64,000 nt of DNA from Bacteroidales bacterium (GTDB taxonomy: Bacteria > Bacteroidota > Bacteroidia > Bacteroidales > UBA932): the NCBI GenBank assembly GCA_017546605.1, contig JAFYSH010000006.1, forward strand, positions 1 through 64,000, in the 5' to 3' direction. The first letter of the stretch is position 1. Every line of letters starts with the position of its first letter. The notes below the pieces were generated by a model. It saw nothing but the letters and a program-made list of their open reading frames with translations, was not told the DNA's origin and ran no database searches. Below, piece after piece: positions 1-6,937 of this stretch. The position numbers and the translations under genes were made by a program.

Positions 1-87
1 TTCAAGATTCGGAGTAAACTCTTGTTGTTCACAAGAGGCTGCAAACATCATGATGAATGCAGACAATCCTAAAAGAATCTTCTTCAT
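1..87 (-). CDS. Putative lipoprotein, N-terminal fragment (cut by window edge)
   Basis: Only the first 29 codons are inside the window, reading leftward from an ATG at 87. They show a short Lys-Lys n-region, a hydrophobic stretch and a lipobox ending AASC, so the mature protein should begin at the cysteine near residue 19 and be lipid-anchored. The rest lies off the left edge, so no function can be given. The upstream region carries a 15-nt poly-G tract, which could make expression variable. Confidence 0.75.
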   Translation of the reverse strand, partial: MKKILLGLSAFIMMFAASCEQQEFTPNLE

Positions 88-204
88 GATTAAAAAGGTT
101 TAATAAATAGTTTTATAAAAAATTAATGGTATTACAATAAAAGCCAATGACACCAATTCCGTAAATTTAGAACAAATATCCTCAAGTCGTTCCAGGAATT
201 TTAC

Positions 205-219
205 GGGGGGGGGGGGGGG
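205..219. repeat. Poly-G homopolymer tract, 15 nt
   Basis: Fifteen consecutive G on the plus strand (C on the minus strand), about 118 bp upstream of the lipoprotein start at 87. Homopolymers of this length change length by slipped-strand mispairing. Here it would lie just upstream of the expected -33 region of that gene. It may also be a place where assembly length is unreliable. Confidence 0.9.
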
Positions 220-221
220 AA

Positions 222-240
222 ATTGCTGATTATCAGCAAT
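222..240. repeat. Inverted repeat, 9-bp arms, 1-nt spacer
   Basis: ATTGCTGAT and ATCAGCAAT flank a single T, two bases from the poly-G tract. As RNA it could fold with an 8-bp stem and TTA loop, followed on the plus strand by a T-rich stretch. No plus-strand gene precedes it. An operator is as likely as a terminator. Confidence 0.55.
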
Positions 241-394
241 ATATTTTTTAAATATCAACCATCATTACTTCCCAGCACAAGGCACCGGGAATATTCATTG
301 ACCCATGATGCTCGAGCACCAGATCACCCGTGGCTTCATCATAAGCAAGGATGAGACCACGTTTTCTGGAGCCAAGATAACAAAGGACTTTCCT

Positions 395-1306
395 TTAAAA
401 CACCTCCACCAACTGATGGATGAGTTTGTTGAATTCGAGGATCTCGGGATAAATCTGGTCAATTGCACATCTTTTTTTCAGCGATAAGGCCAGTTTGTGA
501 TGGGCCTTTTTCAAGGAGGTCAGTGCAGTCTTTCCTTTGCGCAGCAAGGTCTCACAATCCTTGAGCTGGCGCCGCTTCTCCAGGTAGAAGCGGTCTTCTT
601 CCCGCCCGGACAACGGAGTACATAGCTGCAGGTACAAGGCATATTCGGTAGCCAGTTCCACTTTTTCGTGTTCAATCCACTCTTTGAGTCGTGGGCCAGC
701 TATCATCACCGCCAGGGAGTCGCAATACATCCCCACCAACGTATCCGCCAGTTGGACATAATCCCGCACATATACGGCCTGTTTGCGCCGCACATAGGCT
801 TCGGCCCCAAAGCCCAAGACCTTGCCACTGAGCTTTGCATAGCCTTCCGGGAGCACCTGTTCCCCTTCCAGTTCGTTGTAATAATGAATTAAGGAATCCA
901 GGCTACGACCTACACCCCGCAATTCCACACCGTACTGCTCGTAACGCGTCGGTGCACAAAGTCGCTTCAATGCCAGAAAATAACTCCGCAACACATCCGA
1001 ATAGGACAGGTAACGTTTGATCATTTTCTCTTCCTTAATCTGAAAATCCACCATATCGTTCAACTGAGCGACCCGCAACTGGGGTGTGATCAAGGTGGCT
1101 GTAAAATAAAGATTCCGCTCCTGCCGATTGTTCGCAATCATTTGCAAAACTCGTTGCGGGAGGAAGCTGAGCGTATCGACTCGCTCGCACAAACTTTCCA
1201 CAGCGGTCAACTGGGTTGGATGTAAAACAGAACAAGAGGCTGTCAGTGTAAGGGCTAAACACAGCCCATAAAAAATGACGATTCGAAGGGATGAGGTTGT
1301 TTTCAT
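395..1306 (-). CDS. Lipoprotein of unknown function, helical
   Basis: 303 residues from the ATG at 1306; a TTG three codons earlier is possible but less likely. An N-terminal hydrophobic segment ends in a lipobox LTASC, so the protein should be exported and lipidated. The remainder is mostly predicted helical, rich in Leu, Arg, Glu and Tyr, with several heptad-like stretches (for example EEDRFYLEKRRQLKDCETLL near the C-terminus). I do not recognise the family. It is the last gene of the minus-strand set that includes galM and the second envelope module, 42 bp after galM. After the TAA the frame stays open for a further 48 codons. Confidence 0.75.
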   Translation of the reverse strand: MKTTSSLRIVIFYGLCLALTLTASCSVLHPTQLTAVESLCERVDTLSFLPQRVLQMIANNRQERNLYFTATLITPQLRVAQLNDMVDFQIKEEKMIKRYLSYSDVLRSYFLALKRLCAPTRYEQYGVELRGVGRSLDSLIHYYNELEGEQVLPEGYAKLSGKVLGFGAEAYVRRKQAVYVRDYVQLADTLVGMYCDSLAVMIAGPRLKEWIEHEKVELATEYALYLQLCTPLSGREEDRFYLEKRRQLKDCETLLRKGKTALTSLKKAHHKLALSLKKRCAIDQIYPEILEFNKLIHQLVEVF

Positions 1307-1348
1307 ACCCAACAAATCGTCACGTAAGCTATTTGTGACAAAGAATGA

Positions 1349-2434
1349 CTATCCTACCTTCACAAAACGAAAGACCGTCCGGCTCGCATACGGCTTTTCT
1401 GGCGATAACTCAGCAGAGGGCCACTCCGGATGATTCGGGGTATCCGGATACTTCTGAGTCTCCAAGCAGATAGCGGTATTGGGACCGTAAGAGATCCCTC
1501 GCTTACCCACCGCCGTATGGTCCAAGAAATTACCGGTATAGATTTGCAAACCCGGTTCACTGGTACAAACTTCCAGTCCGATACCGCTTTGCGGGCAATA
1601 AACGCTTGCAGCAATACGTTCTGCATCCCCTTGGGTATTCAAGCACCAGTTGTGATCGAAGCCATTGCCGTTGGCAATCTGCTCGCAAGCAAAGTTCTTC
1701 AAGTCCAGCCCTACCGGATGCGGAGTTCTGAAGTCCATCGGCGTACCTTCCACTGCATCAATCCGGCCCACCGGCAAGAAAGTGGTTCCCGTCGGAGTAT
1801 AACGATCGGCATCGATGAACAGCACGTGGTCTGCAATGGTCTGATTGGGATCTCCAGAGAGATTGAAGTAAGAGTGATTCGTCAGATTGATGACCGTTTT
1901 GGCATCACTGGTTGCACGGTAATCAATGATGAGCTCATTTTCTTCAGTGAGTTGATAGATAACCGTAGCCTGAACCGTTCCCGGGAAATTTGCGTCCCCA
2001 TCGGGAGAAGTCAAGGTGAGTTCCAAACGTTGCGATGAAACCTGCTTCACCTCAAAGATACAATAGTGCCAGCCATCCGGTCCACCGTGCAAACAATGGG
2101 TAAAGTTATTTTGCGGCAATTGGTAAACCTTACCATCCACCTCCAGATGACCATCTCCAATGCGGTTGGCATAACGCCCAATGACCGCACCAAAATCTGA
2201 CGGTGAATTGACCTTGTCCATAAACTGATCCAAGTTATCAAAAGCCAGCACCACATCCCGGAAGTGTCCCTCCCGATCCGGCACCCACATCGATACAATA
2301 CGAGCACCAAAGTTGGTAATACAAACTTCCATTCCCTGCTGGTTCCGTAAGACAAAAAGGTCCACGTTCACCCCATCTACCTGTTGTTGAAATTTTTTGG
2401 GGTCCAATCCTGCTGCTATTGTTTCCATACTCAT
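1349..2434 (-). CDS. galM: Aldose 1-epimerase (galactose mutarotase)
   Basis: 361 residues, normal length. It interconverts alpha and beta anomers of galactose and glucose and feeds the Leloir pathway. Visible family marks: GRYANRIG (residues 86-93), HGG at 117-119, NHSYFNL with the catalytic-acid His at 187, and the catalytic base Glu 325 in the ETQKYPDTPN block. No signal peptide is seen, so it is probably cytoplasmic. It starts one base after the stop of the outer-membrane barrel gene, so it appears to be translated with that operon. That is an odd partner; no other galactose gene is in the window. Confidence 0.95.
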   Translation of the reverse strand: MSMETIAAGLDPKKFQQQVDGVNVDLFVLRNQQGMEVCITNFGARIVSMWVPDREGHFRDVVLAFDNLDQFMDKVNSPSDFGAVIGRYANRIGDGHLEVDGKVYQLPQNNFTHCLHGGPDGWHYCIFEVKQVSSQRLELTLTSPDGDANFPGTVQATVIYQLTEENELIIDYRATSDAKTVINLTNHSYFNLSGDPNQTIADHVLFIDADRYTPTGTTFLPVGRIDAVEGTPMDFRTPHPVGLDLKNFACEQIANGNGFDHNWCLNTQGDAERIAASVYCPQSGIGLEVCTSEPGLQIYTGNFLDHTAVGKRGISYGPNTAICLETQKYPDTPNHPEWPSAELSPEKPYASRTVFRFVKVG

Positions 2435-2435
2435 G

Positions 2436-3053
2436 TTAAAAAGCGATACCTAATTTAAAGCCAATATTATTCAATCCGTTCAAGTCAAAATCACCATTGC
2501 GGTTGGTTGAATAGCTGTAATAAATAGCAAGATGGAAACCAAAATCTTGTTTATAGAACGGATATACAGTAAAGCCCAATTCCGGAGAAACATAGAATCC
2601 CCAATTGGAATACTCACTCATAAAGGTAGAGAAATACAGGGATTGGGTGGAATAGACCGCCCCGACCTTGGCTTCAAAGTACGGCTGGAACATTGTTCGC
2701 ATGAAACGATACCGGAATGTGGCTCCGAAAGGAACTTGGAACAACGAATGATCCAAGTCGGTGGTCAGTGCCGACCCATCCTCGAACCAGTAAGTTTTGG
2801 TGGGAATGTATTGGTTATTGGTATTGTAACTCAAAAAACCGCCGACTGCTATGGACGGAGTCAGGTAATATCCTCCTTGATAATATGCACCGTAACCCGA
2901 CGCGTGCGTCACAAAATCATTGGCAATCGGAACATTGTATTGCCATCCAAGGTTGGAGTAGGTGCGTTTTCCCATTTGCGCCATCGCCTGAAAACTGCTG
3001 GCAACAGCGAAAAAAACCATCATCAATGCAATTGTATACTTTTTCATCTTCAT
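2436..3053 (-). CDS. Small outer-membrane beta-barrel protein, module copy 2
   Basis: 205 residues with a signal peptide (cleavage likely after AMAQ, about residue 26) and a mature part of alternating hydrophobic and aromatic strands, many Gly-Tyr pairs and a terminal Phe, the usual signal for BAM insertion. The family is not known to me by name. It is clearly a paralogue of 4445-5059: both mature chains begin QMGKR, share QPYFEAK, SNWGFYVSPE and YYSYSTN, and end FKLGIAF. It follows the DUF4136 gene by 5 bp and precedes galM by 1 bp. A structural or surface role is likely; substrate unknown. Confidence 0.8.
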   Translation of the reverse strand: MKMKKYTIALMMVFFAVASSFQAMAQMGKRTYSNLGWQYNVPIANDFVTHASGYGAYYQGGYYLTPSIAVGGFLSYNTNNQYIPTKTYWFEDGSALTTDLDHSLFQVPFGATFRYRFMRTMFQPYFEAKVGAVYSTQSLYFSTFMSEYSNWGFYVSPELGFTVYPFYKQDFGFHLAIYYSYSTNRNGDFDLNGLNNIGFKLGIAF

Positions 3054-3058
3054 CGAAT

Positions 3059-3688
3059 TTAACGTTTGAGGTACGGTGATTGGGCAAATGCTTGGTGGAT
3101 AGATTCCGTCAGGCGATTCAAATCTTGCTTGAGAGAAGATCCTGTCGGTCCGCTCATAATCGCATTCCAGACAACCGGAAGACGTTGGTTTTCTCCCTGC
3201 ACGGCAGTAAGATCCAACAAATTGGAAATCATCATATTGGTAGAAGTAGTGTACATCATCGCGGACGGATAATAGAATCCGTACCAGTCACCCCAGTAAG
3301 CAGGAGACCAATAGCCCGGGCCATACCACCACCAGTAAGGATCGTAGTATTCCACATAGTATTGCGTAAAAATGATGTAGGTCAACTGCAAACCCAAATC
3401 TGCCTGACTGCGGTCAGCCACATAGGTATAACCACAATTTTCCATCTCACCTTTAAAGGTTTCAATAATGCTCAACGCATCCTTATCGCTCACGTAGTAA
3501 GGATCCTTTTCAATCCCAGCCACCAACAAACTATCGGGCACATGGTAGGTTTGGAATACCTTAAAATCAATCGCTTCTGCGGGGGTCGTATAGACCATAT
3601 AATCCTCATCGTGGTCTTGTGTGCGAGGCTGACGATAACACGACAAGGCCAACATAGCCACTAGCCCTAAACAAATAAACTTTTTCAT
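3059..3688 (-). CDS. DUF4136 family lipoprotein, module copy 2
   Basis: 209 residues. The N-terminus ends in a lipobox LALSC (Cys about residue 17), so it is a lipoprotein. The body fits the DUF4136 family: an early YxTPAEAIDFKVFQTYHVPDS block, a SQADLGLQLTYI strand, then a strongly aromatic segment (about residues 112-140) rich in Tyr, Trp, Gly and Pro, and a C-terminal helix ending IHQAFAQSPYL. The family function is unknown. A paralogue with the same layout is at 5085-5738. It sits between a DUF4251 gene and a barrel gene in the same order as the other copy. Confidence 0.85.
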   Translation of the reverse strand: MKKFICLGLVAMLALSCYRQPRTQDHDEDYMVYTTPAEAIDFKVFQTYHVPDSLLVAGIEKDPYYVSDKDALSIIETFKGEMENCGYTYVADRSQADLGLQLTYIIFTQYYVEYYDPYWWWYGPGYWSPAYWGDWYGFYYPSAMMYTTSTNMMISNLLDLTAVQGENQRLPVVWNAIMSGPTGSSLKQDLNRLTESIHQAFAQSPYLKR

Positions 3689-3720
3689 AGAATGTAACTA
3701 TTATTAATTTTCTAACTCAT

Positions 3721-4347
3721 CTATCGTGATTTACCCTCGAATATAGCCGATTCCTCATAAGGAAAGACTTCACCCTGCAGGTTTAAGCTCATGGAGTCAA
3801 AGTTCTGAGTAACCGTAGCCGAAGCCCGGTTGGTGGACGGACGCAAGTGGATCTGCACCTGCGCATGGATCCCTGTACCGATCACATCAAAAGAATAGGT
3901 CACTTTCCCTTTCTTTCCCTCGCGTACCTTGAATCCGGAGATACTACCATCCAAGGTCACTCCACCGATTCCATTCGGTCCTGCCGCCATGGTATTGGAG
4001 ACCACTTGGACAACCGCACGATCACCTTGCACGGCGATGAAATTGGTGGTCGGATTTACGTAGCCCACCGGTCCCCGCTTGAAAGACACATTGTCGGCTT
4101 GTAAAACAAAACTATGGTTCTCAATGGCCAGACGCGCTTGCACCCCCGCCAAGGAATCGGCCAAGGATTCAGCTCGTTTCTCCTCCTTGGAGCGCGCATT
4201 GAACTCCTGCATATCGTTCAACCAATTTTCATGATTTTGTCTGCGTCTTTCCTGACGTTCCGAACGGCTGTTCTGTGCGTACACATCCAACGAGAAAGCA
4301 GACAGGGCCAATGCCGCCATTAGAAAGAATGTAATAATCCGTTTCAT
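3721..4347 (-). CDS. DUF4251 family exported protein, module copy 2
   Basis: 208 residues with a signal peptide (cleavage near VYAQ). A charged, Arg/Glu-rich stretch (about residues 27-60) precedes the DUF4251 domain, seen in the pattern FVLQADNVSFKRGP, NPTTNFIAVQGDRAVVQ, GPNGIGGVTLDGSISGF and a C-terminal block on the theme of RASATVTQNFDS. The domain function is unknown; it is probably periplasmic. It is first in its three-gene module and has its own promoter box at 4376-4383. The paralogue is at 5761-6378. Confidence 0.85.
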   Translation of the reverse strand: MKRIITFFLMAALALSAFSLDVYAQNSRSERQERRRQNHENWLNDMQEFNARSKEEKRAESLADSLAGVQARLAIENHSFVLQADNVSFKRGPVGYVNPTTNFIAVQGDRAVVQVVSNTMAAGPNGIGGVTLDGSISGFKVREGKKGKVTYSFDVIGTGIHAQVQIHLRPSTNRASATVTQNFDSMSLNLQGEVFPYEESAIFEGKSR

Positions 4348-4375
4348 ACGATTACCAATTGGGTTAATGACGTTA

Positions 4376-4383
4376 CAAAAATA
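4376..4383 (-). promoter_or_regulatory. Promoter -7 box for the second envelope module
   Basis: TATTTTTG on the minus strand matches TAnnTTTG and lies 28 nt before the DUF4251 start at 4347. It overlaps the T-tract of the terminator that ends the first module, so terminator and promoter are packed together. No clear -33 TTTG was found. Confidence 0.5.
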
Positions 4384-4420
4384 ATAAAAAACCGCAGTAA
4401 AACGAGAGTTTACTGCGGTT
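4382..4420 (-). terminator. Rho-independent terminator after the first envelope module
   Basis: AACCGCAGTAAA (4390-4401) and TTTACTGCGGTT (4409-4420) form a perfect 12-bp stem with a 7-nt loop, followed on the minus strand by TTTTTATTAT. It lies 25 bp past the stop of the barrel gene at 4445 and separates the two module copies into two transcripts. Confidence 0.85.
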
Positions 4421-4444
4421 GCATGGTAAAATCATCACAAAATG

Positions 4445-5059
4445 TCAAAATGCAATCCCCAGCTTGAATCCCAGGTTGTTAAGTCCATGAATATCAAATC
4501 CGTCGTGATGATTGGTCGAATAGCTGTAATACGCAGCAAAATGAAAACCGACATCATCTTTATGGAACGGGTAGTAACTCAAACCAATTTCCGGAGAAAC
4601 GTAGAATCCCCAATTGGAAACCCGACTGATGAACGTGGACATATAGACACTTTGTAAAGAATACTCGGCCCCTATTTTTGCCTCAAAATAAGGCTGGAAT
4701 TCGCACCACGAAGCCCTCATCCGAACAGAAACCCCAAAGGGAGTCTGAAAAATGGAGCGATACAGATCGGTGGTTACGGCAGCCCCATCTTCCAATTGAT
4801 AGGTCTGCTTCGGGTAGTATTCATCATTCGTTCCAAAGCTACTGAACGTTCCAACCGCCAGCATCGGCGTTACATAATAACCACTTTGTATATATGCGCC
4901 ATATCCTTGAGCCCGATCTACAAATTGATTGCTGATAGGGGCATTGAACTGCCATCCGATATTGATATAACTCCTTTTACCCATTTGGGCATCGGCCTCA
5001 TTGACCAGCAGCAAGAATGCAAAGAGGCTCACCAGGAGGCAGGTTAACTTTTTCATCAT
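4445..5059 (-). CDS. Small outer-membrane beta-barrel protein, module copy 1
   Basis: 204 residues. Signal peptide with likely cleavage after EADA (about residue 24), then a barrel-like chain with alternating aromatic residues and terminal Phe. It aligns along its whole length with 2436-3053, with clear divergence in loops, so the duplication is not recent. It is third in its module, 25 bp after the DUF4136 gene, and followed by a strong terminator. A cysteine in WCEFQ is absent from the other copy. Ligand and function are unknown. Confidence 0.8.
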   Translation of the reverse strand: MMKKLTCLLVSLFAFLLLVNEADAQMGKRSYINIGWQFNAPISNQFVDRAQGYGAYIQSGYYVTPMLAVGTFSSFGTNDEYYPKQTYQLEDGAAVTTDLYRSIFQTPFGVSVRMRASWCEFQPYFEAKIGAEYSLQSVYMSTFISRVSNWGFYVSPEIGLSYYPFHKDDVGFHFAAYYSYSTNHHDGFDIHGLNNLGFKLGIAF

Positions 5060-5084
5060 TGTTAAAATTTAAAGGTTCATAACA

Positions 5085-5738
5085 TCAATTGATGGTTTGC
5101 GGCTGACGAACATCCAAATAAGTGGATTGTTTGAATGCCTGATCAATAGACTCTTTCATCCGGCGCACATCGTAATACAGACTCGGACCGGCAGGTCCTC
5201 CCATGTAAGCCGCCCACACCACATTCAAAGCTTTTCCATTCCCCGGATTAGCGGTAAGATCCACCATATCTGCCAACAATGCATTCGTCGAATAGGTATA
5301 AGTCATCGGACCAGGATAATAATATCCATACCAGTCTCCCCAGAAATTAGGGTTCCAATAACCCGGATAGTCAATCCACCAATACGGGTGTTCATAATAT
5401 TGCACAAAACGTTCGGTATGAACAATATACGTTAATTGCACCCCCAAGTCGGCTTCCGCCCGATTGGTGGTAGAGAGGTAACCATAATGAATCATATTGT
5501 CCGCAAATTCCTGAATCAACGCCTGTGCGTTCACCGATTCTGAATAATATGGCTGACTACCTTGACCGATAACCAACAAACTATCAGGCAGGTAAAAGAG
5601 TTTGAACTTTTGGAAATCCATACCCTTTGCCGGAGCAGTATAGACCAGGTACTCATTATCCGGGTCTAGCGTAGAGGGTTCTTTTTGGCATGCGACAGCC
5701 ACCAGAACCCCTATCATTAAATAGAGAATCTTTTTCAT
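5085..5738 (-). CDS. DUF4136 family lipoprotein, module copy 1
   Basis: 217 residues. Lipobox VAVAC (Cys about residue 17). The DUF4136 pattern is seen as YTAPAKGMDFQKFKLFYLPDS, AEADLGVQLTYIVHT, then an aromatic, Gly/Pro-rich segment (YWWIDYPGYWNP, FWGDWYGYYYPG) and a closing helix IDQAFKQSTYL. It is a paralogue of 3059-3688 with the same domain order and an extra C-terminal tail. Expected to be anchored in a membrane facing the periplasm. It lies 22 bp after DUF4251. Confidence 0.85.
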   Translation of the reverse strand: MKKILYLMIGVLVAVACQKEPSTLDPDNEYLVYTAPAKGMDFQKFKLFYLPDSLLVIGQGSQPYYSESVNAQALIQEFADNMIHYGYLSTTNRAEADLGVQLTYIVHTERFVQYYEHPYWWIDYPGYWNPNFWGDWYGYYYPGPMTYTYSTNALLADMVDLTANPGNGKALNVVWAAYMGGPAGPSLYYDVRRMKESIDQAFKQSTYLDVRQPQTIN

Positions 5739-5760
5739 CTTTCTAAAAATTAATGGGTTA

Positions 5761-6378
5761 TTACAAACTATTACCTTCTACGACCCTCGAGTTTTCATAC
5801 GGAACGACCTGTCCGGTCATCCAAACAGTGTTGGAATTGAAATTGGGATAGACAGTCGCTGTCGCACGGTTGCTGTCTGCATTCAGGTAGATTTCTACTT
5901 GTGCATTGATTCCGATGCCGACCACATTGAAGGAGAAGGCCACCTTTCCGGACCGGCTTCGCCTCAGCTCCCGAGCACTGATCACTCCTTCCACCGTTAC
6001 ACCTCCCAATCCATTCGGACCTGCAGGAAAGGCATTCGGTGCAATCTGAACAACCGCCCGGTTCCCTTTGATCGAAATAAAATTGGTCGCAGAGTTCACA
6101 AATACGACGGGACCTGTCCGAAAGGAAACACTTTCTGCCTCCAGCACAAAGTCCTGATTCTGAATAGCTGCATAGGCCTGCACCCCTGCAAGCGAATCAG
6201 CCAGATACCGCAGGTGACGGCGCTGGTCGGAGCGTGCACGAAATTCCTCCATATCCCGTTCCCATGCTTGGATCCGATCTCTCAGTCGATGCCCATCCCT
6301 GTGTTGGGCAACCGCTGGCAGGAACCCCAAGGCCAATCCCGCCAGACTAAAAATTAAAATTCTTGATAACCGTTTCAT
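5761..6378 (-). CDS. DUF4251 family exported protein, module copy 1
   Basis: 205 residues. Signal peptide (cleavage near PAVAQ), an Arg-rich linker with RHLRYLADSLAGVQAYAAI, then the DUF4251 domain: FVLEAESVSFRTGP, FVNSATNFISIKGNRAVVQ, GPNGLGGVTVEGVIS, and RATATVYPNFNSN. It is a paralogue of 3721-4347; the LADSLAGVQA block shared by both suggests a conserved binding surface. First gene of the module. Upstream is a pair of direct repeats (6413-6434) and no exact promoter box. Confidence 0.85.
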   Translation of the reverse strand: MKRLSRILIFSLAGLALGFLPAVAQHRDGHRLRDRIQAWERDMEEFRARSDQRRHLRYLADSLAGVQAYAAIQNQDFVLEAESVSFRTGPVVFVNSATNFISIKGNRAVVQIAPNAFPAGPNGLGGVTVEGVISARELRRSRSGKVAFSFNVVGIGINAQVEIYLNADSNRATATVYPNFNSNTVWMTGQVVPYENSRVVEGNSL

Positions 6379-6412
6379 AACATCACTTTTTAATCGTGTA
6401 CCTTAGAGAAGG

Positions 6413-6434
6413 CAAAGTGCATACCAAAGTGCAT
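6413..6434 (-). repeat. Direct repeat pair upstream of the first envelope module
   Basis: CAAAGTGCAT occurs twice with a 12-bp period (6413-6422 and 6425-6434), 35-56 bp before the DUF4251 start. On the minus strand each copy reads ATGCACTTTG, which ends like a -7 box but lacks its TA. It may be an operator or a variant promoter. Confidence 0.45.
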
Positions 6435-6454
6435 TCTAGTTCCTCCTGATTTTG

Positions 6455-6462
6455 TATCTTTG
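6455..6462 (+). promoter_or_regulatory. Promoter -7 box, plus strand, ahead of a candidate small RNA
   Basis: TATCTTTG, an exact TAnnTTTG match. No sizeable plus-strand gene follows; a transcript starting near 6468 would run into the terminator at 6582-6619. Confidence 0.5.
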
Positions 6463-6467
6463 CAAAT

Positions 6468-6619
6468 GGTTGATATTGCCTACTCGCAGCACGTGGAAAG
6501 CCCCCATTTCAAGGTTACAATGCCTATTATAAACTGATAAGCGAATATCATGGAAGATACGATATCGTGGTGTTATAATACAAAAAGATCTGACAAGGCT
6601 AGCCTTATCAGATCTTTTT
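6468..6619 (+). ncRNA. Candidate small RNA (or short peptide transcript)
   Basis: About 150 nt lie between a consensus promoter box and a strong intrinsic terminator on the plus strand. Inside are a possible 23-codon frame from the ATG at 6466 (MVDIAYSQHV...) and, in another frame, a longer open stretch without a start. Self-complementary pieces such as ACGATATCGT near 6569 could fold. It does not resemble SRP RNA, tmRNA or RNase P RNA as far as I can tell. The region could also be a decayed gene. Confidence 0.35.
6582..6619. terminator. Bidirectional rho-independent terminator
   Basis: A 38-bp near-perfect palindrome: AAAAAGATCTGA and TCAGATCTTTTT flank AAGGCTAGCCTT, itself a palindrome, with one C/A mismatch on each side. 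Both strands end in a T-run, so it can stop transcription from the DUF2795 side (minus) and from the candidate small RNA (plus). Confidence 0.85.
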
Positions 6620-6656
6620 CAATAATCCAATTCCAGATTATTAAGCTTTGAGTATC

Positions 6657-6878
6657 CTAATACTCCTCTTCGTTAAAGAAGAAATCTTCTTTGCTGGGAT
6701 AATCCGGCCAAATCTCTTCAATACTTTCGTACACTTCTCCATCATCTTCGAGATCTTCCAGATTTTCAATCACTTCCAAGGGCGCACCAGAACGAGTTGC
6801 ATAGTCAATCAACTCTTCTTTCGTAGCAGGCCAAGGAGCATCCTCCAAACGGGATGCAAGTTCCAAAGTCCAATACAT
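6657..6878 (-). CDS. DUF2795 domain protein
   Basis: 73 residues, acidic. The pattern MYWTLELASRLEDAPWPATK, then ELIDYATRSGAPLEVIENL, then DYPSKEDFFFNEEEY is the conserved short Bacteroidetes protein carrying DUF2795. No signal peptide or membrane segment, so cytoplasmic. Function is unknown. It is last in a minus-strand group after the cobalamin adenosyltransferase, but has its own promoter box at 6920-6927 and a strong terminator just downstream. Confidence 0.9.
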   Translation of the reverse strand: MYWTLELASRLEDAPWPATKEELIDYATRSGAPLEVIENLEDLEDDGEVYESIEEIWPDYPSKEDFFFNEEEY

Positions 6879-6919
6879 AAATTATTCCGTTATCTAGTGT
6901 TTTACTTTAAAATGGGGCG

Positions 6920-6927
6920 CAAAGGTA
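6920..6927 (-). promoter_or_regulatory. Promoter -7 box for the DUF2795 gene
   Basis: TACCTTTG on the minus strand, exact consensus, 41 nt before the start at 6878. Confidence 0.6.
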
Positions 6928-6937
6928 TATAAATAAT

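Larger units (their letters stand above)
88..394. other. Intergenic region, 307 bp, with poly-G tract and inverted repeat
   Basis: No convincing gene. It contains a poly-G run (205-219), a 9-bp inverted repeat (222-240) and, on the minus strand at 173-180, GATATTTG, one mismatch from the TAnnTTTG promoter box and suitably placed for the lipoprotein starting at 87. From 394 down to 248 the minus strand stays open in the same frame as the upstream gene for 48 codons after its TAA stop. No start codon is near the beginning of that stretch, so it is probably chance or a relic of a longer protein. Confidence 0.6.
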
